Assembly: GCF_900187565.1 (NCBI RefSeq)
Contig: NZ_FYED01000022.1
Coordinates: forward strand, 38,568-102,567
DNA length: 64,000 bases
Direction of reading: 5' to 3'
From: Pseudomonas sp. Irchel 3A7
GTDB taxonomy: Bacteria; Pseudomonadota; Gammaproteobacteria; Pseudomonadales; Pseudomonadaceae
The position numbers and the translations under genes were made by a program. The notes beneath the pieces are model-generated. The model was not told where the DNA came from. It saw only the letters and a list, made by a program, of their open reading frames with translations, and did no database searches. The first letter of the stretch is position 1. Every line of letters starts with the position of its first letter. This document shows positions 35,820-44,197 of this stretch, piece by piece.

Positions 35820-36968
35820 ATGCCTGCCTTTCAGGAATACTTCGATCCCAGCCACCAATTGGTCCGCGACAGCGTCAGACGATTCGTCGAACGCGAGATT
35901 CTTCCTGACATCGATCAGTGGGAAGAAGCCGAAAGCTTTCCCCGTGAGCTTTACCTCAAGGCTGGTGCGGCGGGGATTCTCGGGATCGGTTACCCGGAAG
36001 CGCTCGGCGGGAGCCATGAAGGAGATTTGTTCGCCAAGGTCGCCGCCAGCGAAGAGCTGATGCGCTGTGGTTCAGGTGGCCTGGTAGCGGGGTTGGGGTC
36101 GTTGGACATCGGTCTGCCGCCGATTCTTAAATGGGCCAGGCCACAAGTCCGTGACCACGTCGTGCCGCAGGTGGTGTCCGGCAAGAAGATCAGCGCCCTG
36201 GCCGTCACCGAACCCGGCGGCGGTTCAGACGTCGCCAACCTGCAAACCCGCGCCGTGCGTGACGGCGATTTTTACCGGGTCAGCGGCAGCAAAACCTTTA
36301 TCACCAGTGGCGTACGTGCGGATTACTACACGGTTGCGGTGCGCACCGGTGAGCCGGGTTTCGCCGGCATCAGCCTGTTGTTGATCGAGAGGGGCGCCCC
36401 CGGTTTCACCGTGGGGCGGCAGTTGAAGAAAATGGGCTGGTGGGCATCGGACACCGCCGAGCTGTTCTTCGATGATTGCCGCGTGCCGGTGGGCAATCTG
36501 ATCGGCAGCGAGAACATGGGCTTTGCCTGCATCATGGGCAATTTCCAGAGCGAACGCCTGGCGCTGGCCTTGATGGCCAACATGACGGCGCAGCTCGCCC
36601 TGGAGGAAAGCCTGAAATGGGCACGGGAGCGTGAGGCCTTCGGCAAACCTATCGGCAAGTTCCAGGTGATCAAGCACCGCCTCGCCGAAATGGCCACAGA
36701 ACTGGAAGTCTCAAGGGAGTTCACCTACCGCCAGGCGGCGAAAATGGCCGCGGGGCAGAGTGTGATCAAGGAGATCTCCATGGCCAAGAATTTCGCCACC
36801 GACACGGCGGACAGGATTACTCACGACGCGGTGCAGATCCTGGGGGGAATGGGCTACATGCGCGAGAGTCTGGTGGAGCGGCTGTACCGGGATAACCGGA
36901 TACTTTCGATCGGGGGCGGGACGCGGGAAGTGATGAACGAAATCATCAGCAAGCAGATGGGGCTTTGA
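35820..36968 (+). CDS. Acyl-CoA dehydrogenase family protein
   Basis: An FAD-dependent enzyme introducing a double bond into an acyl-CoA. The 382-residue product has the FAD/substrate segment ALAVTEPGGGSDVA, KTFITSG, and the C-terminal RDAxR-like region DAVQILGGMGYMRE..YRDNRI. The position used as catalytic Glu in short- and medium-chain enzymes is glycine here (IGGGTREVM), as in long-chain and isovaleryl-CoA dehydrogenases, where a Glu in helix G (here FQSERL) serves. Substrate is unknown. The gene is monocistronic, with REP doublets on both sides. Confidence 0.9.
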   Translation: MPAFQEYFDPSHQLVRDSVRRFVEREILPDIDQWEEAESFPRELYLKAGAAGILGIGYPEALGGSHEGDLFAKVAASEELMRCGSGGLVAGLGSLDIGLPPILKWARPQVRDHVVPQVVSGKKISALAVTEPGGGSDVANLQTRAVRDGDFYRVSGSKTFITSGVRADYYTVAVRTGEPGFAGISLLLIERGAPGFTVGRQLKKMGWWASDTAELFFDDCRVPVGNLIGSENMGFACIMGNFQSERLALALMANMTAQLALEESLKWAREREAFGKPIGKFQVIKHRLAEMATELEVSREFTYRQAAKMAAGQSVIKEISMAKNFATDTADRITHDAVQILGGMGYMRESLVERLYRDNRILSIGGGTREVMNEIISKQMGL

Positions 36969-36993
36969 GATTTGCGGTGTGACTACTGACGCT

Positions 36994-37086
36994 TTCGCGA
37001 GCAGGCTCGCTCCCACAGGGGGGCTTCGGCGTACACATATTTTGCGTATGACGAAAGTCGACTGTGGGAGCGAGCCTGCTCGCGAA
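36994..37086. repeat. REP doublet, GTGGGAGCGAGCCTGCTCGCG family, arms inside-out
   Basis: Left TTCGCGAGCAGGCTCGCTCC and right GGAGCGAGCCTGCTCGCGAA arms lie between the convergent acyl-CoA dehydrogenase and apt genes. Confidence 0.88.
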
Positions 37087-37106
37087 GAGGCCGGTACAGA
37101 CGCTAC

Positions 37107-37655
37107 TTACTTGTCGGTAAGGGCAAACTGAGTCAGGCAGAACGTCGCAATACCCATATCTTCGAGACGCTGCGATCCACCCAGCTCCGGCAAGTCAATG
37201 ATCGCCGCCGCTTCATGCACCCGGGCGCCCATGCGGCGAATCAGGTTCGCTGCCGCGATCAGAGTGCCACCGGTGGCGATCAAATCATCGAACATCACCA
37301 CCGAGTCGCCCTCGCAGAGGCTGTCGGCGTGCACTTCGAGGAAGGCTTCACCGTACTCGGTCGCATAGCCTTCGGCCAGGACATCGGCCGGTAGTTTGCC
37401 TTGCTTACGGAACAGCACCAGCGGTTTGTTCAGCTGATAGGCCAATACCGAACCGATCAGAAAGCCACGGGCGTCCATGGCGCCGATGTGGGTGAAATCG
37501 GCTTCGACATAACGATGGGCGAAGCTGTCCATCACCAGGCGCAAGGCCGTGGGCGACTGGAACAGCGGAGTGATGTCGCGAAAAATCACCCCCGGCTTGG
37601 GGAAGTCGATCACGGGGCGGATAAGGGATTTGATGTCGAAGGAGTCGAAGGCCAT
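37107..37655 (-). CDS. apt: Adenine phosphoribosyltransferase
   Basis: Salvages adenine to AMP with PRPP. The 182-residue product has FPKPGVIFRDITPL near the N-terminus and the PRPP loop VVMFDDLIATGGTL. The longer frame to 37769 would add a tail not seen in the family. The ATG at 37655 gives MAFDSFDIKSLIRPVIDFP, as in other pseudomonads. It lies downstream of anr on the same strand with an 80-base gap, so co-transcription is possible. Confidence 0.95.
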   Translation of the reverse strand: MAFDSFDIKSLIRPVIDFPKPGVIFRDITPLFQSPTALRLVMDSFAHRYVEADFTHIGAMDARGFLIGSVLAYQLNKPLVLFRKQGKLPADVLAEGYATEYGEAFLEVHADSLCEGDSVVMFDDLIATGGTLIAAANLIRRMGARVHEAAAIIDLPELGGSQRLEDMGIATFCLTQFALTDK

Positions 37656-37735
37656 CGTTGGGGTGTCCTGGCAGGGCTGCAAACGACGCATTATAACGGC
37701 GGCTGACCCCTTATGCTCAGCCGCAACATCTTGAA

Positions 37736-38470
37736 TCAGCCCTCGATCGAACCACCGGCCAAAGCGCATAGCTGGATCGGGTCGAGGATGCGGATTTCCT
37801 TGCCTTCGGCGGCGATCAGCTCGTTCTGCTGGAAGCGCGTGAACACCCGCGACACGGTTTCCACCGCCAGGCCCAGATAGTTGCCGATTTCGTTGCGCGA
37901 CATGCTCAGGCGGAACTGATTGGCCGAGAAGCCACGCGCGCGGAAACGTGCCGACAGGTTGACCAGGAAGGTGGCGATGCGTTCGTCGGCGGTCTTTTTC
38001 GACAGCAGCAGCATCATCTGTTGGTCATCACGAATCTCGCGACTCATCACCCGCATCAACTGACGGCGCAACTGCGGCAATTGCAGGGCCAGTTCGTCGA
38101 GGCGTTCGAAGGGAATTTCACAGACCGAAGTGGTTTCCAGTGCCTGCGCCGAGACCGGGTGCTTTTCGGTGTCCATGCCCGACAGGCCGACCAGTTCGCT
38201 CGGCAGGTGGAAGCCGGTGAGCTGTTCTTCACCGGCATCGCTCAAGTTGAAGGTCTTGAGGGCGCCGGAGCGTACCGCGTAAACGGAGTCGAAAGTGTCG
38301 CCCTGGCGGAACAGAAACTCACCCTTTTTCAACGGGCGGCCACGTTTGACGATTTCGTCCAGCGCATCCATGTCTTCCAGATTCAGCGAAAGCGGCAAAC
38401 ACAGCGGGGCCAGGCTGCAATCCTTGCAATGGGCCTGGTTATGAGCGCGCAGTTTTACTGGCTCGGACAT
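37736..38470 (-). CDS. anr: Anaerobic regulator Anr (FNR-type, [4Fe-4S])
   Basis: The master oxygen-sensing activator of pseudomonads. The 244-residue product has the N-terminal cluster ligands C15, C18 and C24 (HCKDCSLAPLC) and a fourth cysteine near residue 117 (TTSVCEIP). A cyclic-nucleotide-type fold (FRQGDTFDSVYAVRSG) is followed by a C-terminal winged helix whose recognition helix VETVSRVFTRFQ carries the E--SR residues that read TTGAT half-sites. It is located next to hemN and the cco genes, whose upstream regions contain matching boxes. Confidence 0.97.
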   Translation of the reverse strand: MSEPVKLRAHNQAHCKDCSLAPLCLPLSLNLEDMDALDEIVKRGRPLKKGEFLFRQGDTFDSVYAVRSGALKTFNLSDAGEEQLTGFHLPSELVGLSGMDTEKHPVSAQALETTSVCEIPFERLDELALQLPQLRRQLMRVMSREIRDDQQMMLLLSKKTADERIATFLVNLSARFRARGFSANQFRLSMSRNEIGNYLGLAVETVSRVFTRFQQNELIAAEGKEIRILDPIQLCALAGGSIEG

Positions 38471-38560
38471 TTCTTCGATCCTTGTGGGAAAACACACATA
38501 AGACGTAAGGGTAACTCAGCAGAGGGCACTGGGCCAGTGCATGGCGCTTTTGTCGCACCT

Positions 38561-39943
38561 CTAGATCACCCGTGAAAACCGCTGGCGGCTGTGGTGTTCC
38601 AAGTATGCATCGAACACCATGCACACCGAGCGCACGAGCAAGCGTCCGGCCGGCAATACAGTGATTCTTTCACGACTCAGTTCGATCAGGCCGTCTTTGG
38701 CCATGTTCTGCAATTGCGGCCAAAGTTCGCCGAAATAGCCTTGAAAATCGATGTTGAAGGCCTGTTCGATCTGGGCGAATTCCAGAGTGAAATCGCAGAT
38801 CAACTGTTGTATCACGGCACGCCGAAGGCGGTCATCGGCGTTGCACAACAAGCCGCGGCTGGTGGCCAGTTGCGCAGAGTCCAAAGCGTTCTGGTACTGG
38901 TTCAAGTCGCTGCTGTTCTGGCAGTACAAGTCGCCGATCTGGCTGATAGCCGACACGCCCAGGCCGATCAGATCGCAATGCCCGTGGGTGGTGTAACCCT
39001 GGAAGTTACGTTGCAGGGTCGATTCTTCCTGGGCAACCGCCAGTTCATCGTCAGGCAGGGCGAAGTGATCCATGCCGATGTAGCGGTAACCGGCGCCGGT
39101 CAGTTGTTCGATGGTGCGCTGCAGCATTTCCAGCTTCTGCGCTGGCGTCGGCAACTCATCGCTGTTGATCCGCCGTTGCGGCATGAAGCGTTCCGGCAGA
39201 TGCGCGTAGTTGAAGACCGAGAGCCGGTCCGGTTGCAGGCGGATGACTTCTTCGACGGTGTGGGCGAAGTTCTCCGGGGTCTGTCTCGGCAAGCCGTAGA
39301 TCAGGTCGATGTTGATCGAACGAAATTGCAGGGTGCGGGCGGCGTCGATCACCGCGCGGGTTTCCTCCAGGCTTTGCAGGCGATTGACTGCACGCTGGAC
39401 GGCCGGGTCGAGGTCTTGCAGGCCGATGCTGACCCGATTGAAGCCCAGTTCGCGCAACAGGCCCATGGTCGACCAGTCGGCTTCACGAGGGTCGATTTCA
39501 ATGCCGTAGTCGCCGGAATCGTCATCCAGCAAATTGAAATGCTTGCGCAGGTGCGCCATCAGCTGACGCAGTTCGTCGTGGCTGAGAAACGTTGGCGTGC
39601 CGCCACCAAAGTGCAGCTGCTCGACCTTTTGCGCGGGGTCGAGGTGACAGGCAATCAGCTGGATTTCCTGTTCCAGGCGCTGCAGGTAGGGCAGGGCGCG
39701 GCCACGATCCTTGGTGATGACTTTGTTGCAGGCGCAGTAATAGCAAATGTTCGCGCAGAACGGCACGTGGACGTACAGCGACAACGGGCGCTGGGCCTTG
39801 CGGCTGTCGCGCAGGGCGTGGAACAGGTCGAAGGTGCCGACCTGGCCATGGAACTGCATGGCGGTCGGATAGGAGGTGTAGCGCGGTCCCGCCAGGTCAT
39901 AACGGCGGATCAGATCGGTATCCCAACGAATGGCGTCGAGCAT
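38561..39943 (-). CDS. hemN: Oxygen-independent coproporphyrinogen III oxidase
   Basis: A radical SAM enzyme making protoporphyrinogen IX without oxygen, needed for heme when O2 is low. The 460-residue product binds its cluster through C63, C67 and C70 (CANICYYC). It carries the HemN start region GPRYTSYPTAMQF, the substrate-binding FGGGTPTFL and the NIDLIYGLPRQT segment. A perfect Anr box lies 68 bases upstream of the ATG, so induction by Anr at low oxygen is very likely. anr itself follows 90 bases downstream. Confidence 0.96.
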   Translation of the reverse strand: MLDAIRWDTDLIRRYDLAGPRYTSYPTAMQFHGQVGTFDLFHALRDSRKAQRPLSLYVHVPFCANICYYCACNKVITKDRGRALPYLQRLEQEIQLIACHLDPAQKVEQLHFGGGTPTFLSHDELRQLMAHLRKHFNLLDDDSGDYGIEIDPREADWSTMGLLRELGFNRVSIGLQDLDPAVQRAVNRLQSLEETRAVIDAARTLQFRSINIDLIYGLPRQTPENFAHTVEEVIRLQPDRLSVFNYAHLPERFMPQRRINSDELPTPAQKLEMLQRTIEQLTGAGYRYIGMDHFALPDDELAVAQEESTLQRNFQGYTTHGHCDLIGLGVSAISQIGDLYCQNSSDLNQYQNALDSAQLATSRGLLCNADDRLRRAVIQQLICDFTLEFAQIEQAFNIDFQGYFGELWPQLQNMAKDGLIELSRERITVLPAGRLLVRSVCMVFDAYLEHHSRQRFSRVI

Positions 39944-40010
39944 TATGCGGGCATCCCCCGGAATAGGCTGGCAGTGGCGGCCAGTCTAGGGGGGGTGACA
40001 TGTGGGGATC

Positions 40011-40024
40011 TTGATTTGCATCAA
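40011..40024. promoter_or_regulatory. Perfect Anr/FNR box upstream of hemN
   Basis: TTGAT-TTGC-ATCAA matches the consensus TTGAT-N4-ATCAA at all ten positions. It lies 68-81 bases before the hemN start codon, fitting a class II activation position with a leader of about 25-30 bases. Confidence 0.9.
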
Positions 40025-40054
40025 GGTCGGGATCTGTGTCGTTGGTGCGGACCG

Positions 40055-40107
40055 CTTCGCGAGCAGGGGAGCGCATTCCAAATGTGGGAGCGAGCCTGCT
40101 CGCGAAG
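40055..40107. repeat. REP doublet with truncated left arm, inside-out
   Basis: The left arm has lost its CTCGCTCCCACA part (CTTCGCGAGCAGGGGAGCGC). The right arm GAGCGAGCCTGCTCGCGAAG is intact. It lies between the TauE-like gene and hemN. Confidence 0.75.
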
Positions 40108-40121
40108 GGCGCGCCGCGGAA

Positions 40122-40805
40122 CTAATGTCCCATGAGCCAATGCTGATGCGGCCCCGGCAAGGTCCAGATACCGAACAGCATCACCAGCAATCCACCGGTC
40201 ATGCGCACGCTGCGTTTGCGCAACAATGCCGTCACCCGTTCCGCCGCCAGCCCGGTGGCGAGCAGCACCGGCCAGGTGCCGAGGCCGAACGCCAACATCA
40301 GCAACGCGCTGTCCAGTGCATTGCCCTGGCTGGCCGACCACAGCAGGGTGCTGTAAACCAGACCGCAAGGCAGCCAGCCCCAGAGCGTTCCCAGAAGCAG
40401 TGCGCGGGGGACGTTCGACACCGGCAGCAGTTTGTTGGCCACCGGCTGGATATGCCGCCAAAGCCCACGACCTACGCTTTCGATGCGCGTCAGCCCGCTC
40501 CACCAGCCAGCGAGGTACAGGCCCATGGCGATCAGCAACAGGCCGGCGAGCACGCGCATGAACAGCGCCGCCGGACTGTTGGCCACCGCCCAGCCGGCCA
40601 GGCCGATCAGCAGGCCGGCGGCGGCATAGCTGAGGATTCGCCCGAGGTTGTACGCCAGCAGCAGGCGAAAGCGGCGGCTGCGTTGCTCCTTGGGAATCGC
40701 CAGGGTCAGCGCGCCCATCAAGCCGCCGCACATGCCCAGGCAATGACCGCCACCGAGCAGACCGAGAATCACCGCAGACACCAGCAATGGCGCCAATTCA
40801 AGCAT
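40122..40805 (-). CDS. Sulfite exporter TauE/SafE-like membrane protein (cco cluster)
   Basis: A 227-residue polytopic protein with about six to seven membrane helices and the family's GGGHCLGMCGGLMGAL motif, which has conserved His and Cys residues suited to metal or thiol chemistry. It overlaps ccoS by 8 bases, placing it in the ccoGHIS operon. Homologues in this place have been suggested to aid cbb3 oxidase assembly or copper/sulfur handling, but the substrate is unproven. The ATG at 40805 is preferred to an arginine/proline-rich upstream extension. Confidence 0.82.
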   Translation of the reverse strand: MLELAPLLVSAVILGLLGGGHCLGMCGGLMGALTLAIPKEQRSRRFRLLLAYNLGRILSYAAAGLLIGLAGWAVANSPAALFMRVLAGLLLIAMGLYLAGWWSGLTRIESVGRGLWRHIQPVANKLLPVSNVPRALLLGTLWGWLPCGLVYSTLLWSASQGNALDSALLMLAFGLGTWPVLLATGLAAERVTALLRKRSVRMTGGLLVMLFGIWTLPGPHQHWLMGH

Positions 40806-41016
40806 GGGGCGGGGCCTTGTCGTCGGGTTGGGCCGGATGGCCGCTGGCCTCGTCGACGGCTGCGGTGTGCTTCGGGTCCTGATCATCGAACAGGATGCTG
40901 TGGGCCGGGCCGTCGAGGTCGTCGTACTGACCGCTGTCGACCGCCCAGAAGAAGATGTAGATAGCGATGGCCACGATCAGCAGCGCGGCCGGGATCATCA
41001 CGTAAAGAGCTGGCAT
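40798..41016 (-). CDS. ccoS: cbb3 oxidase maturation protein CcoS
   Basis: A small membrane protein needed for cofactor insertion into cbb3 oxidase. The 72-residue product has one N-terminal helix (MPALYVMIPAALLIVAIAIY) followed by the diagnostic FFWAVDSGQYDDLDGPAHSILFDD. It starts 22 bases after ccoI and overlaps the TauE-like gene by 8 bases, so it is translationally coupled. The ATG at 41016 is the only start giving this topology. Confidence 0.94.
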   Translation of the reverse strand: MPALYVMIPAALLIVAIAIYIFFWAVDSGQYDDLDGPAHSILFDDQDPKHTAAVDEASGHPAQPDDKAPPHA

Positions 41017-41038
41017 CTGGACTCCATGCCCGCTCGGC

Positions 41039-43489
41039 TCAGGCCGGCAACGGGCGGGTTTCTGGCGTGATGCCGGCAGCCGGCCCACTCGGCAGGCGAG
41101 TCAGGCGCAGGGCATTGAGCACCACGGTCAACGAACTGATGGACATGCCGACCGCAGCCCACACCGGCGTGATCCAGCCGAGGGCGGCGAACGGCAACAT
41201 GAGGCCATTGTACAGCGCCGCCCACAGCAGGTTCTCGATGATTACCCGACGGGTGCGCCGGGCCAGGCCGAAGGCTTGCACCAGTGCATCGAGGCGATTG
41301 GACAGCAACACGGCGTCGGCGCTGGTTTTTGCCAGATCGGTGGCCGAGCCCATGGCGACACTGATGTCAGCGGCGGCCAACACCGGCACATCATTGACCC
41401 CGTCCCCGAGCATCAACACCTTGCGACCTTGCAGATGCAGCTGTTGCAGAACCTGTAACTTATCATCGGGGCGCAAGCCGCCGCGGGCTTCGTCGATGCC
41501 GAGTTCGGCGGCGACACTGGCGACCATCGGCGAGCTGTCGCCCGACAGCAACAATGTGCGCCAGCCGCGTGCCTTGCAGGCGGCCAACAGGGCCGGGGCG
41601 TCGGCGCGCAAGCGGTCATCGAGCACGAACCAGGCCAGGGGCCCCTGTTGGTCGCCGAGCAGCAACCATTGGCCAGGCTCATCCGGCATCGATGGCACGA
41701 CGGCACCGCTGAGTTCACAAACAAACCCGGCTTGGCCGATGCGCAGACGCTGTTCGCCGACCAGTCCTTCAAGGCCGAGGCCCGGCGTGCTGTGCACGTC
41801 TTCGGCGGCCAGTGGCGCGCGACCGAAGGCGCGGGCGATCGGGTGTTCGGAGCGGTTTTCCAAAGCGGCGGCCAGGCTCAGGCATTGATCGCTGTGGAGG
41901 GCGCCGAGGGGGCGGATCGAGCGTAGCGCCAGACGTCCTTCGGTGAGGGTGCCGGTCTTGTCGAAAATCACCGTGTCGATCTGATTCAGGCCTTCGAGCA
42001 CATGACCACGCGTCAGCAGCAAACCGAGTTTGTGCAGGGTGCCGGTGGCGGCGGTGAGGGCGGTCGGCGTCGCCAGGGAGAGGGCACAGGGGCAAGTTGC
42101 CACCAGCATCGCCAGCACAATCCAGAAGGCTCGCGACGAGTCCAGCTCCCACCACAGCAGGCCAATACAGGCGCACGCAATCAGCGTCAGCAGCAGGAAC
42201 CATTGGGCGGCGCGGTCGGCGATTTCCGCCAGTCGTGGTTTTTCCGCCTGGGCACGATCCAGCAAACGGACGATGGCGGAGAGGCGCGTGTCCTGGCCGA
42301 GCGCCTGGACTTGCACGGTCAGCGCGCCTTCGACGTTCAGGGTGCCTGCAGTGACGGCGTCGCCTGGCGTACGGGGTTGCGGCAGGTATTCGCCAGTCAG
42401 CAGCGACTCGTCGATGCTCGACTGGCCGTCGAGGATCTTGCCATCAGCCGGGAGGATTGCACCCGGGTGCACCAGGACCTGGTCGCCCACCCGCAGTTCG
42501 CTGAGCAGGATCCGCTCGCTCTGGCCGTCGCCGCTCAGGCGCAAGCAGGAGGCCGGCAGCAGGTTGACCAGCTGGGCGGTGGCGGCGGCGGTGCGTTCCC
42601 GGGCGCGGCGCTCCAGATAGCGTCCGGCCAGCAGGAACAGCGCAAACATGCCGACCGCATCGAAATACAGTTCGCCGACGCCGGTGATCGAGGTCCAGAT
42701 CCCGGCGATGTAGGCACTGCCAATGGCCAGTGACACCGAAACGTCCATGGTCAGGTGACGGGTGCGCAGGTCGCGCATGGCGCCCTTGAAGAACGGCGCG
42801 CAGCTGTAGAACACGATCGGTGTGGTGAGGAACAGCGCGACCCAGCGCAGGATCGCATGGAGTTCAGGGCTGAGGTCGATGTTGAATTCCGGCCAGGTGG
42901 CCATGGTTGCCATCATCGCCTGGAACCACAACAGACCGGCTACGCCGAGCTGGCGCAATGCCAGGCGGTTTTCGCTGGCCAGTTGTTCGCTGGCGCGGTC
43001 GGCTTGATAGGGGTGGGCAGCGTAGCCGATCTGGCGCAGTTCACTGAGGACTTGGCTCAGCGGTAACTGCGCGTCCGCCCAGCGCACGTGCAAGCGATGG
43101 TTGGACAGGTTCAGGCGTGCTTCGGCCACCGCCGGCAGGGCGCGCAGGTGTTTCTCGATCAACCAGCCGCAGGCGGCGCAACTGATGCCTTCCATCAGCA
43201 GTGTGGTTTCGGCCAGTTCGCCTTCATGGCGGACAAAGGGTTGCTGGACATCGGCGCGATCGTACAGCGCCAGTTCATCCACCAATTGCACCGGCAGCGC
43301 TTCGGGGTTGGCCGACGCTTCGCTGCGATGCTGGTAATAGCTTTGCAGCCCGCCCGCGACTATCGCTTCGGCCACAGCCTGGCAACCCGGGCAGCAGAAC
43401 TCGCGGGTTTGCCCCAGGACCGCCGCGGTGAAACGGCTGCCGGCCGGGACGGGCAGGGCGCAGTGGTAGCAGGGGGTTGGGGTGGTCAT
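41039..43489 (-). CDS. ccoI: Copper-exporting P-type ATPase CcoI (FixI)
   Basis: An 816-residue P1B ATPase that supplies copper for cbb3 oxidase assembly. N-terminal cysteine motifs (CYHC at residues 7-10; CCPGC) precede a heavy-metal domain with GISCAACGWLIEKH. They are followed by about eight membrane helices, the ion-path TCPCALS, the phosphorylation site FDKTGTLTEG, SEHPIARAF and GDGVNDVPVLAAAD. It is distinguished from housekeeping CopA by the N-terminal Cys-rich extension and its place between ccoH and ccoS. A REP doublet separates it from ccoH. Confidence 0.95.
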   Translation of the reverse strand: MTTPTPCYHCALPVPAGSRFTAAVLGQTREFCCPGCQAVAEAIVAGGLQSYYQHRSEASANPEALPVQLVDELALYDRADVQQPFVRHEGELAETTLLMEGISCAACGWLIEKHLRALPAVAEARLNLSNHRLHVRWADAQLPLSQVLSELRQIGYAAHPYQADRASEQLASENRLALRQLGVAGLLWFQAMMATMATWPEFNIDLSPELHAILRWVALFLTTPIVFYSCAPFFKGAMRDLRTRHLTMDVSVSLAIGSAYIAGIWTSITGVGELYFDAVGMFALFLLAGRYLERRARERTAAATAQLVNLLPASCLRLSGDGQSERILLSELRVGDQVLVHPGAILPADGKILDGQSSIDESLLTGEYLPQPRTPGDAVTAGTLNVEGALTVQVQALGQDTRLSAIVRLLDRAQAEKPRLAEIADRAAQWFLLLTLIACACIGLLWWELDSSRAFWIVLAMLVATCPCALSLATPTALTAATGTLHKLGLLLTRGHVLEGLNQIDTVIFDKTGTLTEGRLALRSIRPLGALHSDQCLSLAAALENRSEHPIARAFGRAPLAAEDVHSTPGLGLEGLVGEQRLRIGQAGFVCELSGAVVPSMPDEPGQWLLLGDQQGPLAWFVLDDRLRADAPALLAACKARGWRTLLLSGDSSPMVASVAAELGIDEARGGLRPDDKLQVLQQLHLQGRKVLMLGDGVNDVPVLAAADISVAMGSATDLAKTSADAVLLSNRLDALVQAFGLARRTRRVIIENLLWAALYNGLMLPFAALGWITPVWAAVGMSISSLTVVLNALRLTRLPSGPAAGITPETRPLPA

Positions 43490-43535
43490 TGGATATTCAC
43501 TGGTACCGCTGAATCCGGGTCATCAGAAAGGGCCT

Positions 43536-43628
43536 CTTCGCGAGCAGGCTCGCTCCCACATGGATCATTGGTGTACTCAAACTTCAAGCACGACAGTGAT
43601 CAACTGTGGGAGCGAGCCTGCTCGCGAA
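43536..43628. repeat. REP doublet, GTGGGAGCGAGCCTGCTCGCG family, arms inside-out
   Basis: Left CTTCGCGAGCAGGCTCGCTC and right GAGCGAGCCTGCTCGCGAA arms lie between ccoH and ccoI, inside the cco accessory operon. Confidence 0.88.
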
Positions 43629-43646
43629 TGCGCGAAGCGCAGCTTT

Positions 43647-44186
43647 TTACTTCTTCAGGTCTTCCGCACCCTGCAACGGTTCATCACCGAGCAGCAGATC
43701 CTTGTCATGGCTGACCAGTTCTTCCTCGAACATGCGCCATATGTGATCGTCCTGAGTACCCAGCAATTCGACAAAGCGACGGCCTTCGATCTTGTCGCTC
43801 AACTGACCGATGTAGCGGCCCTGTTCGGTTTCGCTGCGGGTCAGGACGATCTTGCGGTCCTTTTCCGGCTGTGTCGGCGAGATCAGGTTCAGCTCAAGGG
43901 TTTTCGGTTGGCTGTTGCCGTTCAGGCGCAGGTCGACTTCGCCGGTCACGTCATCCAGGTGAACGCTGGCGCGCATCAACAGGGTCTGCGCCAGCAGTTC
44001 ACGGTCGAGGGAGCGGTTGATGCCTTTGCCGGCCTCGTAGTAGTTGTCGTTGACCAGGTTGTCCGGATTGTTCACCGCGATGGTCACCATGGACAAAGTC
44101 AGGGTCACCGAACAAGCCAGGATCCCGATGATGATCCATGGCCAAAGGTGCTTGTACCAGGGACTTGCGGCAGTTGCTGCGGGCAT
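43647..44186 (-). CDS. ccoH: cbb3 oxidase assembly protein CcoH (FixH)
   Basis: A 179-residue protein with a single N-terminal membrane helix (PWIIIGILACSVTLTLSMVT) and a periplasmic domain with the FixH pattern NDNYYEAGKGINR. It interacts with CcoI/CcoN during assembly in other bacteria. It begins 11 bases after ccoG, in one operon. The ATG at 44186 (MPAATAASPWYKHLWPW) is preferred to one five codons upstream, because it restores the usual length. Confidence 0.92.
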   Translation of the reverse strand: MPAATAASPWYKHLWPWIIIGILACSVTLTLSMVTIAVNNPDNLVNDNYYEAGKGINRSLDRELLAQTLLMRASVHLDDVTGEVDLRLNGNSQPKTLELNLISPTQPEKDRKIVLTRSETEQGRYIGQLSDKIEGRRFVELLGTQDDHIWRMFEEELVSHDKDLLLGDEPLQGAEDLKK

Positions 44187-44197
44187 GATCACTTCTC

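Noticed and set aside
36225..36677. Open frame opposite the acyl-CoA dehydrogenase gene
   Set aside because: Antisense shadow without domain or ribosome binding site.
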